A DNA stretch of 48,291 nucleotides. Origin: a virus. The notes under the pieces are model-generated. The model saw only the letters and a program-made list of their open reading frames with translations. It was not told the DNA's origin and did no database searches. The translations under genes were made by a program, and so were the position numbers. The DNA lies in the IMG/VR virus record IMGVR_UViG_3300036859_000430, positions 1 through 48,291 of that record, one strand, 5' to 3'. Positions within the stretch are counted from its first letter, which is position 1; every line of letters begins with the position of its first letter. Below, in pieces: positions 16,609 to 24,500 of this stretch.

Positions 16609-17694
16609 CTACGGCTGGAGTACGCCGAATGGATAGGTGGTGCTGGAACCGGTGGGGCTCCATCCAGTTGCCGCCGCAGCACGAGTCAGCGGATTGGCCA
16701 CCTGGAATGCGAGACGAACTACGCATCGCAGAGCAACCATGTCCTGCTGCGCCAAGTTATACACGATGAGTCCAGCGTCGTCCTGGAGGACGGCCTGGTC
16801 CAACATCTTGTATGTGATATCTTGACGAACTGCGATCACACCCTGATCGAAGTCTCCTGCGATCAGTTCGGCCTTAGTGTCGTCCCATCCGCCTAGCCCA
16901 GCAAAGTACACACGCTCGCCGTACAGCGTGGCTGGATTAGTTCCGGCAATCGGGACGTACATGGGCTCCCCGGTGCTCATCCGCAAGTTACGGAACCTGC
17001 CCTTCATGCCCCGGCGAGCCGCAAAGCCGTTTACGTCGAAACCGTCGTTCTCTACCGTTGTCATGACGTCCGAAACATCAATAGCGAGGTCGGCACCAGC
17101 TGGGAAGTTCACGGTGTTCCCAGCAGCAACGGCTCCCGCCACGATATCCAGAGGCCACGACGCGGGCTTGTCCGTACCGAAGAATACCGCCGCATCGATG
17201 GCGATCCCGATGGCCTCCTCGATACGGGGCCTTACTTCGCCCCAGATACCGAAGTCCTCATCGTCCAGGACGGCCTCGGGAATCGGCACGATTACCGCGA
17301 GTTCCTCAGCAGTCAGCCACTTGTTCTTCCATTGCATCTTGGAGAACTGCTTGAGTCCGGTGTCGCCGTCCACCCAGTATGCAGACGGGAATGACGCCAG
17401 GACCGGCATTCGTCTCAACTTCCGACTCATCCGCGTCTTGCGGAATAGAGCCATGGCAGCTGAGGTTTGTGGAAGGTTCTGAATGATCTCACTTGCCACA
17501 TCCTCAGGCAGGACCCCCAGATCGGTACGTTCGATCTGTGAGCCATAGTCCTGCCCCCCAGCAACCGGAAAGACCGGCCTACCACGTCGGGTGAATCCGA
17601 CGATAGGACGGCCCCCGGCCTCATAGATGGCCGCTGCTCCTCGGACAAGCTTCTCCGAAAGAGCGCGGAGCTTCCTAAACCACTTCTCCTTCAA
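16609..17694 (-). CDS. major capsid protein (HK97 fold)
   Basis: 361 residues. The sequence has the layout of HK97-fold capsid proteins of the phage_capsid type: an N-terminal helical arm, a P-domain with EELAVIVPIPEAVLDDEDF (the spine helix and E-loop region), and a C-terminal domain with IAVRQDITYKMLDQAVLQDD and MVALRCVVRLAFQVANP. It lies immediately downstream of the scaffold gene, the expected order. No separate protease gene is recognised nearby, so maturation may not need cleavage or may rely on an unrecognised enzyme. Confidence 0.92.
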   Translation of the reverse strand: MKEKWFRKLRALSEKLVRGAAAIYEAGGRPIVGFTRRGRPVFPVAGGQDYGSQIERTDLGVLPEDVASEIIQNLPQTSAAMALFRKTRMSRKLRRMPVLASFPSAYWVDGDTGLKQFSKMQWKNKWLTAEELAVIVPIPEAVLDDEDFGIWGEVRPRIEEAIGIAIDAAVFFGTDKPASWPLDIVAGAVAAGNTVNFPAGADLAIDVSDVMTTVENDGFDVNGFAARRGMKGRFRNLRMSTGEPMYVPIAGTNPATLYGERVYFAGLGGWDDTKAELIAGDFDQGVIAVRQDITYKMLDQAVLQDDAGLIVYNLAQQDMVALRCVVRLAFQVANPLTRAAAATGWSPTGSSTTYPFGVLQP

Positions 17695-17696
17695 GG

Positions 17697-18320
17697 CTAC
17701 CCGCCTCCCTTCCCCGCCGCTCGGCGGAGGGCTTGGTCCATGGTCATTGCGCCGGGAGCGCCACCCTGACGCACTCCGCCGTCGAAACTGGTGGCGCGCT
17801 TGCCCACCAGGTGAGGCTTGCGCTTCGCAAGGTCCTCTAGCGCATCGGCTACCGATTTGTCCTTGGGCGTGCCATCATCGTTGAAGGCCAGCTTGCTACG
17901 ATCAATCAATCGAACTGCGTCCTCCGGGTCCAGGAAATTCATCCTCGCGGCATTCCGCTCAATGGATGTGTTTACCCGCGACTCCTGTAGCAATGTTTCC
18001 GCCTCAGTAGCCTTCCGCTCCGCCTCCGAGGCCCGCTGCTCCAGCCTTTGCTGGTCGGAAAGCTGAGAATCCTTAAACTTCTTGTTCTCAGCTTCTAGTT
18101 CAGCAATACGGGCGGCCTTCTGCCTCTCGCTCTCGCGCTGGGTTTCAATGGTGCGCATGGCTCGATCGGGATCAAACGGCTTCCCATCCAGCATCAGCGT
18201 CCCACTCTGCCCACCCTGACCGCCTTGCTGCCCACCCTGCTGACCTTGCCCTTGCCCTGAACCCTGTTCGGACCCTTGGCCCTGGCCGGAGCCTTGCCCC
18301 TGGCCGCCTTCGCCATCCAT
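17697..18320 (-). CDS. scaffolding protein
   Basis: 207 residues. The first about 40 are a low-complexity Gly/Gln/Ser tract, followed by a long charged helix (RESERQKAARIAELEAENK, then LEQRASEAERKATEAETLLQ) and a C-terminal basic segment that often binds the capsid subunit. This is the usual design of siphophage scaffolds, and the gene sits between portal-proximal genes and the capsid gene, 2 bases from the latter. The N-terminal repeats are unusually pure Gly/Gln. Confidence 0.82.
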   Translation of the reverse strand: MDGEGGQGQGSGQGQGSEQGSGQGQGQQGGQQGGQGGQSGTLMLDGKPFDPDRAMRTIETQRESERQKAARIAELEAENKKFKDSQLSDQQRLEQRASEAERKATEAETLLQESRVNTSIERNAARMNFLDPEDAVRLIDRSKLAFNDDGTPKDKSVADALEDLAKRKPHLVGKRATSFDGGVRQGGAPGAMTMDQALRRAAGKGGG

Positions 18321-18337
18321 GTAAACCTCCTTGGGTT

Positions 18338-18661
18338 CTAGCTCGCCAAGTCGCGAAGCGACTGAGGCGGTTCTTTCTTCATCTGTCCGTATAGACGTAT
18401 CAATGCCCGCGCAGCCTTTTTCTTTTGCTCAGGGCTGGCATTCACCCCCCCTCGCGCGCCTGCCAGCACACCAGCTGCGGCGATGATCCCATTTTGATTA
18501 TAAGCCCCTCCAGGTTCCTTCACGGGGAGTTTACACTTATCCTTAGTTTTCTTGGCCCCAGCTGGATTCATATCGATTAGGGAAGCCGCGCAAAAAGCCT
18601 CTGGAGTATCGTAATCGGACTCGCTAATCGATCCCCAGGGTTTAGTGCTAAAACTAGCCAC
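18338..18661 (-). CDS. small head-module protein, GTG start
   Basis: 107 residues from a GTG at 18661, which has GGAGG and AAGG five to nine bases upstream; an ATG 57 bases further up, inside the portal gene, is the alternative. The product has a compact motif with PEAFCAASLIDMNP, KCKLPVKEPGG and ALIRLYGQMKKEPPQSL. I recognise this as a small domain that also occurs appended to phage portal and protease-region proteins (Cys...K-C-K-L-P), but its function is not known. It lies between portal and scaffold genes. Confidence 0.68.
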   Translation of the reverse strand: MASFSTKPWGSISESDYDTPEAFCAASLIDMNPAGAKKTKDKCKLPVKEPGGAYNQNGIIAAAGVLAGARGGVNASPEQKKKAARALIRLYGQMKKEPPQSLRDLAS

Positions 18662-18662
18662 C

Positions 18663-20090
18663 CTAGCCTTCCTCCGCGACTGATCCAACCGGGACTTGGC
18701 CGTTCCCTTCTCCGCCACCCGCCCCAGAAGGAGGGGGCGGGTTTTCCTTAATCATCTTCTTAAATTGCTTAATTTCCGTCTGGGAGAATCCAGCCTGCTC
18801 CCACAGAGCTTCCTGCGGCACCCCAATGGATTGCATTTTAACAACAGCATCCATGTGTTGAGCCTCGGATCGGCTTTCGGCATCCGCCCAGATTGTCTCG
18901 GCCACGATAGCTCTCTTTGCCTTATCCTCCTGTCCTTGCGCGATGAAAGCTAACCGTAATATCTCCTCCCACGCCTCTCCGAAATGCCGCATCCGTCGTG
19001 CAGCTTTCTTGACTAATCCTGCTTCCGCCGCCACGATCGACTCACCCGAAGGGAATTCTCCTCTGAGGAAAAAGTAATGTGGCGGAGTCCTGGTTTGCGA
19101 GGCGATATGCTGAATGAGCATCTGGATGGCTTCCACAAAACGCCTCAAGTCCACCGTATCGAAATTGCCGAACTTGGCGTCCGGATTCTCGGTTGTCCAG
19201 ATGCGATCGATGGCTTTCTTCCAAGTTTCGACCGGCTGATTGGTATCGGGGTCTACCGGAACTTCGATACCGGTAGCCCATCTTTGGAGGAAAGATTGAT
19301 ATTCCGAAGCGACCATCATATCGGCAACCAACTTATTTACTGCGTTTTGAATCGGCATTACCTGGCGGATTTCGGAATCGAATCTAGTGACCAAGCGCGG
19401 CTTATTGTACAGAGGGACCACTGGGACCATCCCGAGTGGATTTTGGTCGCCCCCCTCGCTCTCCCCCTCTCTCCAAACCCATCTAGGCTTGGACAATGCG
19501 GATACGTCATCCATATTTCTGTAAGCGGTAAGCGATTGGAACTTGTAAATTTGGTCCGGGAGGTACAGAGTGGCCATCAATAAACCCGTCCAATCGTCCA
19601 GCCACTCTTTTAGGGCTGCCGCGCGCCCCCTAAACCCTGGAGCGTCCTCTGTAATGACTTGGAAAGGATGCTCAACCGTCAAGATGGCACTATCTGTATG
19701 GTTCGGAGGAGCCACCATCACGTAAGAACATCCATTCACGAAGCTCTCGATGTGGCCAATCTGGCTCTCGGCGTCCATCTGATTTTCCTGCCATATCCGC
19801 CAAGCTTCGTCGTCACTCTTGGTGCTCTCAGGGTCCAGTCGGAACCCTTGAATATCCAGCCGTTCCTCCACGGCATCTACAACCAGACCACACCAGTTAT
19901 CTGATAGTGTTTCGAACAGCCCCTTGAATGCCTCACGGAACTTCTCGGTGGCGAAAGCTAGCCTATGATGGCCTTCGTAATATGCATCGAATTGCTCAAG
20001 ACGCAATCGACGCTTACAAAGAGCATCGTGGAGTCTCTTAAGCCACCAACCGGGGCTCTGGACTTCAATTGTGTCGATATATTCAACCAT
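18663..20090 (-). CDS. portal protein (SPP1 Gp6-like)
   Basis: 475 residues. It has the features of SPP1_Gp6-type portals: an N-terminal helical crown region with LRLEQFDAYYEGHHRLAFA, a WCGLVVDAVEERLDIQGFRL motif, and a central helix-rich part with PHYFFLRGEFPSGESI and AARRMRHFGEAWEEILRLAF (the wing and stem region). It forms the 12-subunit ring through which DNA enters the head and leaves. The C-terminus is rich in Pro, Gly and Glu. It is coded downstream of the large terminase gene. Confidence 0.92.
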   Translation of the reverse strand: MVEYIDTIEVQSPGWWLKRLHDALCKRRLRLEQFDAYYEGHHRLAFATEKFREAFKGLFETLSDNWCGLVVDAVEERLDIQGFRLDPESTKSDDEAWRIWQENQMDAESQIGHIESFVNGCSYVMVAPPNHTDSAILTVEHPFQVITEDAPGFRGRAAALKEWLDDWTGLLMATLYLPDQIYKFQSLTAYRNMDDVSALSKPRWVWREGESEGGDQNPLGMVPVVPLYNKPRLVTRFDSEIRQVMPIQNAVNKLVADMMVASEYQSFLQRWATGIEVPVDPDTNQPVETWKKAIDRIWTTENPDAKFGNFDTVDLRRFVEAIQMLIQHIASQTRTPPHYFFLRGEFPSGESIVAAEAGLVKKAARRMRHFGEAWEEILRLAFIAQGQEDKAKRAIVAETIWADAESRSEAQHMDAVVKMQSIGVPQEALWEQAGFSQTEIKQFKKMIKENPPPPSGAGGGEGNGQVPVGSVAEEG

Positions 20091-20101
20091 TTAAAGTCTC
20101 T

Positions 20102-20314
20102 CTAGGCTCCTACGGCCTCAGGGGATGGCTGGAATTGTTCCGGCTGAACCATTCCCTTGTACTGGAAAGTCCCGGAGAAAGTTGCGGGTTGTCCTGTCAA
20201 ATCTGCAATGGCCTGTCCCAATTCTCGCGCGGCGTCCATGACTTTCTGTTCGCCTCGAGCAGCCTCATCCTGTGTACCTTGGATATGTCCAGAAATAGAA
20301 ACTTGGAACGACAT
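20102..20314 (-). CDS. small protein between portal and terminase genes
   Basis: 70 residues, acidic, with a helical middle (DEAARGEQKVMDAARELGQAI) and a C-terminus ending in PEAVGA. It might be a small DNA-packaging or head accessory protein. No family is recognised. It sits 17 bases before the terminase stop and 11 bases from the portal gene. Confidence 0.55.
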   Translation of the reverse strand: MSFQVSISGHIQGTQDEAARGEQKVMDAARELGQAIADLTGQPATFSGTFQYKGMVQPEQFQPSPEAVGA

Positions 20315-20331
20315 ATTCCCTCCCTTCCCTC

Positions 20332-21591
20332 CTAGAAACTAACTAATTTGCTACCGGGCCTTGCAATCTCCAAGCAGGCATACGAAACGTTGTCCACGAA
20401 GTCGTCGTGAGCCCCATTGGGGAATACTAGAAGTTCCGTTTCCAGTTCATCGACCCAATCGTTGCGGCTCTTCATAGGGAACCATACTAGTCCGCGCTCC
20501 ATTCGGGCCGTTGCGAGCATCGCTCGCATTTCCTTCTTCTTCTCGGCGCGGATTTCCTTAACCGGAAGGCCCTCTCGAACCGCTTCTTGGAGGATTGAAG
20601 TAGTCTTGGTGGCCTTCTCTACCGCAATGTAACCTGGCTCGTAGGTCCCAAAAACCGCTTTTAGATGTGGAATGATATCTGGACCCTCCAGCTTAGCCCG
20701 AATAGCGTCGATAAGAATCAGTTCCTTGTTCGGCGTAACCGCCCAAGTGCATATCACGGTGTAGTCGGCACGCTCTCCGACTGTCCAGGCGAGGTCCACA
20801 GTAGTAAAGCGCTTACAGTCGCCTACGGCGACGGCCCGGTCGCCCAGAACGTAGGCTTCGTGATTATCATCAGAGGGCCAGTGCCAATATCGGAACCACG
20901 CCTGTTTGAACATTCCAGCGCCTGCCGATATGAATTCAGCTTCATACTCCTGACTGAACATAATCGACGACATTTCCTCGCGGGCCTGTTCAATATCATC
21001 GGGGTCCAGCCACGGATTCGTGATACTAGGAAAATTCCAGCGTGCCCACCCTCGGCGTTTCCCTGCAGCTTCGTACAGATCATAGAACCAATTAGTACCC
21101 TTCGGAGTACTGATGAAAAATGCCCAACCCCGCCTAGCTGAAAGTGTAGGACGCAGGACGGGCCAAGCTTCCTGCTTAGCCGTGGCCGCCTCGTCCAGCA
21201 CTACCCCATCGAGAGAGGCTCCTCGGAGACTATCGGGATTATCAGCCGACCTCAACTGGATAGTCCCACCCGTCGGAAGGGTTATTCGATAAATCGGACG
21301 ATCATGGAACTTGGTTCCAGGTATCTGACGACATAAAGTCGTTAATACCTGCCACCCCAATTCGCCCACCGGAAAGCTCGGTGCTACCCACCAGACATTC
21401 CCACCACGCCCTGCTTCGGTAACGCACATGCAAGCCCCAAGGACGGTCTTACCCCACTGGCGACCGCAGGAACATACCTTAAATCTCGCGGATGAACTGA
21501 TTACCTCAGCCTGACCCTCATGTAGCGGAGGGAGAGTGATCCGATATTTAGCCTGCCTAAGCGGTATCGGCTGGGCTATCGCCCTCGGCAT
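20332..21591 (-). CDS. terL: terminase large subunit
   Basis: 419 residues. Walker A is CGRQWGKT near residue 42 and Walker B with the catalytic Glu is GVVLDEAA. The C-terminal RNase-H-type nuclease domain shows its acidic residues in TVDLAWT, IAVEKA and HDDFVDNVSYA. The protein packages DNA into the prohead and cuts it. The start overlaps the small-subunit gene by 35 bases and has GGAGG six bases upstream, which supports it. The type (headful or cos) is not clear from sequence; the circular overlap of the contig fits a permuted headful genome. Confidence 0.95.
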   Translation of the reverse strand: MPRAIAQPIPLRQAKYRITLPPLHEGQAEVISSSARFKVCSCGRQWGKTVLGACMCVTEAGRGGNVWWVAPSFPVGELGWQVLTTLCRQIPGTKFHDRPIYRITLPTGGTIQLRSADNPDSLRGASLDGVVLDEAATAKQEAWPVLRPTLSARRGWAFFISTPKGTNWFYDLYEAAGKRRGWARWNFPSITNPWLDPDDIEQAREEMSSIMFSQEYEAEFISAGAGMFKQAWFRYWHWPSDDNHEAYVLGDRAVAVGDCKRFTTVDLAWTVGERADYTVICTWAVTPNKELILIDAIRAKLEGPDIIPHLKAVFGTYEPGYIAVEKATKTTSILQEAVREGLPVKEIRAEKKKEMRAMLATARMERGLVWFPMKSRNDWVDELETELLVFPNGAHDDFVDNVSYACLEIARPGSKLVSF

Positions 21592-22018
21592 CTACAACCT
21601 CCACAGTCGAGGACGGTAGCGCCGGGCGACCGTCGGTAAGGACTAGCTCAATACTGATCTGCTGCTCCCCGGGCAGAGCCACTCTAGAGGAGCCCCACTC
21701 GTTCGGGAACCTGTGCTCCTGGAGCCACGCCGCCGCCCGCCACTCATCCGATCGAGCCTGCCGGATGAACTCTAAATTGCTATCGCTGAACGCCGCGATG
21801 GCCGCTTCACAGTTCAGATAGAACTCGCGATAGGCGGAGCCCTCCGGCGCGCTCTCCCCACGTTTGTGCCATCGCCAGTAGGTGGCGTTGTCGATGCCAG
21901 CAGCCGCTGAGGAAGCGCGCACGTCCAAACCAGCGGCTAGGGCAATATAAATCTTATCCTTGCGGTCTTTAGTAAATTTAGACTTGCCGATTTTGCCTTT
22001 AAGCGCGCCACCGGCCAA
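21557..22018 (-). CDS. terS: terminase small subunit
   Basis: 153 residues from a TTG at 22018 with GGAGGT four bases upstream; the open frame extends to an ATG at 22093, which lacks a ribosome site. The N-terminal part has a helix-turn-helix of the small-terminase type (DKIYIALAAGLDVRASSAAA, then IDNATYWRWHKRGE), which recognises pac or cos DNA, followed by helices with AAIAAFSDSNLEFIRQA that oligomerise. The C-terminus is acidic and likely contacts TerL. It is the first gene of the late operon. The ATG start would add 25 residues. Confidence 0.82.
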   Translation of the reverse strand: MAGGALKGKIGKSKFTKDRKDKIYIALAAGLDVRASSAAAGIDNATYWRWHKRGESAPEGSAYREFYLNCEAAIAAFSDSNLEFIRQARSDEWRAAAWLQEHRFPNEWGSSRVALPGEQQISIELVLTDGRPALPSSTVEVVDAEGDSPADTA

Positions 22019-22111
22019 AGGGACCTCCGAGGAAGGAAAGGAATTCGGGGCGATACGCCCCCACGATAGACGGATGGAAACATGGGACTGCATTAGCGGT
22101 CAAGTTAATAT

Positions 22112-22125
22112 TTGCGAAATAGCAA
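22112..22125. promoter_or_regulatory. 14-base dyad TTGCGAAATAGCAA
   Basis: A near-perfect inverted repeat with TTGC and GCAA arms, about 90 bases upstream of the small-terminase start. Such a dyad could bind a repressor or activator of the late operon. No protein is assigned. Confidence 0.35.
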
Positions 22126-22250
22126 GTATCCAGATTCCCCCTCCCCACCTCGAGGAACTGCATTTTCACGGCAAACTGTGCGTGTGTGCGCCGCTTGCCG
22201 CAGCCCGCGACGGTTTGCGCCGATATCCCCCCGGGGGCGACGCCATCATA

Positions 22251-22266
22251 CAAACACGCGTTCGAT
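22251..22266 (-). promoter_or_regulatory. LexA-like box 1
   Basis: Read on the minus strand the site is ATCGAAC-GCGT-GTTTG with a trailing TA. The first half-site is identical to the actinobacterial LexA/SOS half-site TCGAAC, the second (GTTTG) differs by the Y at its fourth base. It is one of three sites with the same two half-sites and variable four-base spacer. Confidence 0.6.
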
Positions 22267-22279
22267 TGACGCCGTCATA

Positions 22280-22295
22280 CAAACACACGTTCGAT
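22280..22295 (-). promoter_or_regulatory. LexA-like box 2
   Basis: Minus-strand reading ATCGAAC-GTGT-GTTTG, with the same flanking TAT as box 1. It begins 29 bases after box 1 and shares its orientation. Together with box 3 it forms a long inverted repeat centred near 22297. Confidence 0.6.
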
Positions 22296-22298
22296 TCG

Positions 22299-22314
22299 AT
22301 CGAACACGCGTTTG
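22299..22314 (+). promoter_or_regulatory. LexA-like box 3
   Basis: Plus-strand reading ATCGAAC-ACGC-GTTTG, inverted relative to boxes 1 and 2. It is separated from box 2 by only 3 bases, so a dimeric regulator on both sites could pair. It is about 150 bases upstream of the first early gene. Confidence 0.6.
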
Positions 22315-22334
22315 TACTGCACGGACCGTACGCC

Positions 22335-22414
22335 GCATACGGCGCGCGTATGTGACGAACGACACACCCGCCCGGTGACGGACAACACAGCGCGCGGCCC
22401 CCCCGGCGTGGTTT
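22335..22414 (+). repeat. duplicated early-operon leader, copy A
   Basis: 80 bases that begin GCATACGG and end GTGGTTT, sharing long identical blocks with 24275-24353 (ATGTGAC, ACACACCCG, GTGAC, GTGGTTT). Copy A lies upstream of the first early gene, copy B upstream of a second gene block. The shared TGTGAC-x-AAC-x-ACACACCCG core may be a promoter or a binding site for a phage or host regulator. Confidence 0.6.
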
Positions 22415-22466
22415 GATTCGGGGGTCGGGCGCGCGGCGGGCGCGCCCCGGGCGAAAGGCGGGCGGG

Positions 22467-22682
22467 ATGGCGGCGGAATCGGCGGGGCGGGCGGCGCGGC
22501 GCGCGGCCCGGGACGGCGCGCGGCGGGCGGCCTCTCGGCGGCGCGGCGCGGACGGCCGGGCGGCCGTGGCGGCGCTCCGGCGCGGCGCGGCGGCGGGTTG
22601 GATCGTGGCGGCCGTGGCGGCGGGCGTGGAGCCCGGGCGGGCCTGGGCGGCGGGGCGGGCGGCGGCCCGGGCCGGACGATGA
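22467..22682 (+). CDS. small early protein in extreme GC region
   Basis: 71 residues, very rich in Ala, Arg and Gly because the DNA is over 80% G+C. The start at 22467 has GGCGGGCGGG just before ATG; a TTG 54 bases upstream is an alternative. The last part (RRGAAAGWIVAAVAAGVEPGRAWAAGR) could form a helix-turn-helix, so a DNA-binding role is possible, but composition bias makes this weak. Its stop overlaps the start of the next gene (ATGA). Confidence 0.5.
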   Translation: MAAESAGRAARRAARDGARRAASRRRGADGRAAVAALRRGAAAGWIVAAVAAGVEPGRAWAAGRAAARAGR

Positions 22683-22966
22683 GGGCGGGGCGCGCGGGCG
22701 GCGGGATCGGCTTCCCGGTGGAGCGGCGGCCGAACGGCGGCGGCGGGCTTCTGGCCCGGCGTGACGCAGCCAACGACAACGGCGCGGGCGGGCGGCTCGG
22801 GGGCTTCGGCCTCGCGGGCTCTCGGCTCGTGGCGGCCTGGGCTCCCGATGAGGAGCCCGGCCCCCGGGCCTGGGTGGCTGTGGACGCGGTGACGGGTTGG
22901 CCGTTGGCCTTCGGGCGGAACCCGGCCGAGGCCATCGGGCGGGCGGCCATGGAGGCGGCGGAATGA
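22679..22966 (+). CDS. small early protein, coupled to previous gene
   Basis: 95 residues. The start ATG overlaps the previous stop (ATGA). The C-terminal half has a sensible fold-like sequence (LVAAWAPDEEPGPRAWVAVD, then GWPLAFGRNPAEAIGRAAM). No family is recognised. The coding sense is supported by the strict GC bias in third positions and the operon arrangement. Confidence 0.58.
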   Translation: MRAGRAGGGIGFPVERRPNGGGGLLARRDAANDNGAGGRLGGFGLAGSRLVAAWAPDEEPGPRAWVAVDAVTGWPLAFGRNPAEAIGRAAMEAAE

Positions 22967-23127
22967 CGGCGGGCGCGGCGCGGCCGGGCGGCGCGCGCCC
23001 GGGCGGCTCTCCGAACGGACGGACGCGGACACAGAGCGCCCGGACCACACGGGAGGAGAGCCGCCCGGGGGCGAGCAAGCCCAAGCGCGGCGGGGCGGCG
23101 CACCACAGCCCCGGACGGGAGGCCAAC

Positions 23128-23484
23128 ATGACCAGCAAGACCAGCAGCAAGACGGGCCGCGCGCGCAAGCCGCGCCAGCCCAAGACGGAGGCCAGCGCCC
23201 CGGCGCTGGTGATCGAGACGGGCGCGGGGCTCTGCGGCTGCGGCTGCAAGGAAGCGCCGCGCCGAAGCAAGAGCACGTTCGTCCAGGGTCACGACGCCCG
23301 GCTCCGAGGCATTCTCGGGCGCAACGCGGCCGTGGAAGTCGGGATCGTCTCGGATGGCGTCATGGTCACCGCGACGGGCGCGGCTCACCTGGACAACCGG
23401 GGATGGCCACAGCCGCCCGCCAAGAAGAGCAAGACGAGCAAGCCCAAGGCGCAGCCCGAGCCCAAGGAGGCAGTCGCGGCCTGA
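23128..23484 (+). CDS. early protein with C-x-C-x-C / GHDA zinc-like motif (copy 1)
   Basis: 118 residues from the ATG at 23128, which follows GGGAGG. An in-frame ATG at 22963 would add 55 residues of low complexity and overlaps the previous stop. Residues 36-40 are C-G-C-G-C, followed by FVQGHDARLR at 51-60. The same C-x-C-G-C...F-x-x-GHDA-[KR]-L arrangement appears at 27630-27938 and in a related form at 25717-26301, so these are paralogues. The function is unknown; the Cys/His pattern suggests a small metal-binding or nucleic-acid-binding module. The C-terminus is Lys-rich (KKSKTSKPK). Confidence 0.7.
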   Translation: MTSKTSSKTGRARKPRQPKTEASAPALVIETGAGLCGCGCKEAPRRSKSTFVQGHDARLRGILGRNAAVEVGIVSDGVMVTATGAAHLDNRGWPQPPAKKSKTSKPKAQPEPKEAVAA

Positions 23485-23560
23485 GGCCCGACGGCTGCGG
23501 GCGCGGCTCCACAGAGCCGGGCCTGGAACCGGACGGACCGGAACCAGGAAGGAGGCGAAG

Positions 23561-23857
23561 ATGCCGGAGCTTTACGACGTCGGATTCCGAGACGGCCTAA
23601 AGGCCGCCTTTGAGGGAGACGTGGAGCCGCCGATCAAGGATGGAGCGACGGCCGCTGTTGCGGCTTGGATCGAGCGGAACCACGAGCGAGTCACACACGA
23701 AGCCCAGCGCCGAGGATCGACCTTGGCCGAGTTCGTCGTCTGGATGCTGGACGACGTGATCGAGATATACCGAGACGAGAGCGACGACGACATCGCGGAG
23801 ACAGCGGCGCTCGAAGCCGCCATTACACGAAGACGGCACGAAGACGGCACCCAATGA
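23561..23857 (+). CDS. small acidic helical early protein
   Basis: 98 residues with a strong GGAAGGAGG ribosome site eight bases before the ATG. It is helical and acidic, with AAWIERNHERVTHEAQRRG, a hydrophobic LAEFVVWMLDDVIEIY stretch, and a DESDDDIAE segment. It does not match a family. Its stop overlaps the next start (ATGA). Confidence 0.62.
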   Translation: MPELYDVGFRDGLKAAFEGDVEPPIKDGATAAVAAWIERNHERVTHEAQRRGSTLAEFVVWMLDDVIEIYRDESDDDIAETAALEAAITRRRHEDGTQ

Positions 23858-24249
23858 GCGCCCAGCGAGAGCGATTCGAGACGCCCCACCACCAGCCGAC
23901 CTGGCCGATCTGGTGCCCGTTGGACGGACCGGCCGAGGCCGTTCTGGTCAACGAGCCTTGGGTGCTTTGCACCCGCTGCGGCCTGACGCTGGACGGCGGG
24001 ACCGAACCTTGGCTTTCCAGAGCACGTCCGAGCAGAGGAGCGCCAGCCGTGATTCGTTATTTCGCTCTGGAATCCAACGGCGGCGGATGGTTCAAGCAGC
24101 TTTACTCTGGACGCAACATCAGCCAAGCTCAGCGAATCGTCCGCTCTATGCGTCAAAACGGCTGGAACGCCCGCTGGCCCGAGCCTGGCTCCGTTGGCGT
24201 AGTTCGAGCCTCATCGCTCCAGGAAGCCGTCGATCGGACGAAGCCGTGA
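23854..24249 (+). CDS. early protein with zinc-ribbon-like N-terminus
   Basis: 131 residues, starting at the ATGA overlap. Residues about 22-48 carry C-P-L-D...C-T-R-C-G, a likely zinc site. The second half, starting VIRYFALESNGGGWFKQ, looks like a separate small domain and has its own possible GTG start at 24049 with AGAGGAG upstream, so the frame may yield two products. Function unknown. Confidence 0.6.
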   Translation: MSAQRERFETPHHQPTWPIWCPLDGPAEAVLVNEPWVLCTRCGLTLDGGTEPWLSRARPSRGAPAVIRYFALESNGGGWFKQLYSGRNISQAQRIVRSMRQNGWNARWPEPGSVGVVRASSLQEAVDRTKP

Positions 24250-24500
24250 GCACATACTGCAGCTGCCGTAGAGTGCATACGGTCCCTGCATGTGACAAAC
24301 AACACACCCGGGTTGTGACACGGATCACAAACAGCCCGGCCCGGGTGTGGTTTACTGGTGGTATGGCTGCGCGCGGGGTTCTTGGGGCTTCCGTCTCCCG
24401 TTCGGGTGCGTCCCGATCAAGGCGAACGGACCGGCTCCCCGCGCGCGGCTTTCCCCTTGGCCGGGCGGGGTCTGGCCCCGGCAGATTCGGAGGGATTGGC
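24250..24500 (+). other. non-coding leader before second early gene block
   Basis: 251 bases without a convincing gene. It contains copy B of the duplicated leader (24275-24353) and a downstream pair of GC-rich arms (GCGCGCGGGG near 24368 and CCCCGCGCGCGG near 24437) that could form a hairpin in the leader RNA. It probably holds an internal early promoter. Confidence 0.5.
24275..24353 (+). repeat. duplicated early-operon leader, copy B
   Basis: 79 bases related to 22335-22414, beginning GCATACGG and ending GTGGTTT. The common blocks suggest a duplicated promoter-operator that drives a second early block starting at 24501. The copies differ mostly in the CG-rich spacers. Confidence 0.6.

Larger units (their letters stand above)
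22019..22466. other. control region between late (minus) and early (plus) operons
   Basis: A 448-base stretch with no convincing gene, lying between the divergently read late and early modules. It contains a 14-base dyad (22112-22125), three LexA-like boxes (22251-22314), a hairpin-like GTACGCCGCATACGGCG and an 80-base leader that is repeated at 24275-24353. It has no clear TTGACA-type promoter on either strand, so early and late promoters here probably need activators or a different consensus. G+C rises from moderate at the left to extreme at the right. Confidence 0.75.

Noticed and set aside
16609-16726. Upstream extension of the glycosyltransferase frame by 40 codons
   Set aside because: It runs inside the capsid gene; the ATG at 16606 two bases after the capsid stop fits the operon.
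22166-23388. Three long minus-strand frames (294-380 codons) in the GC-rich kilobase
   Set aside because: Stops are rare at over 80% G+C. The products are low-complexity Pro/Arg/Ala sequence, and the plus-strand frames have better starts and coupling.
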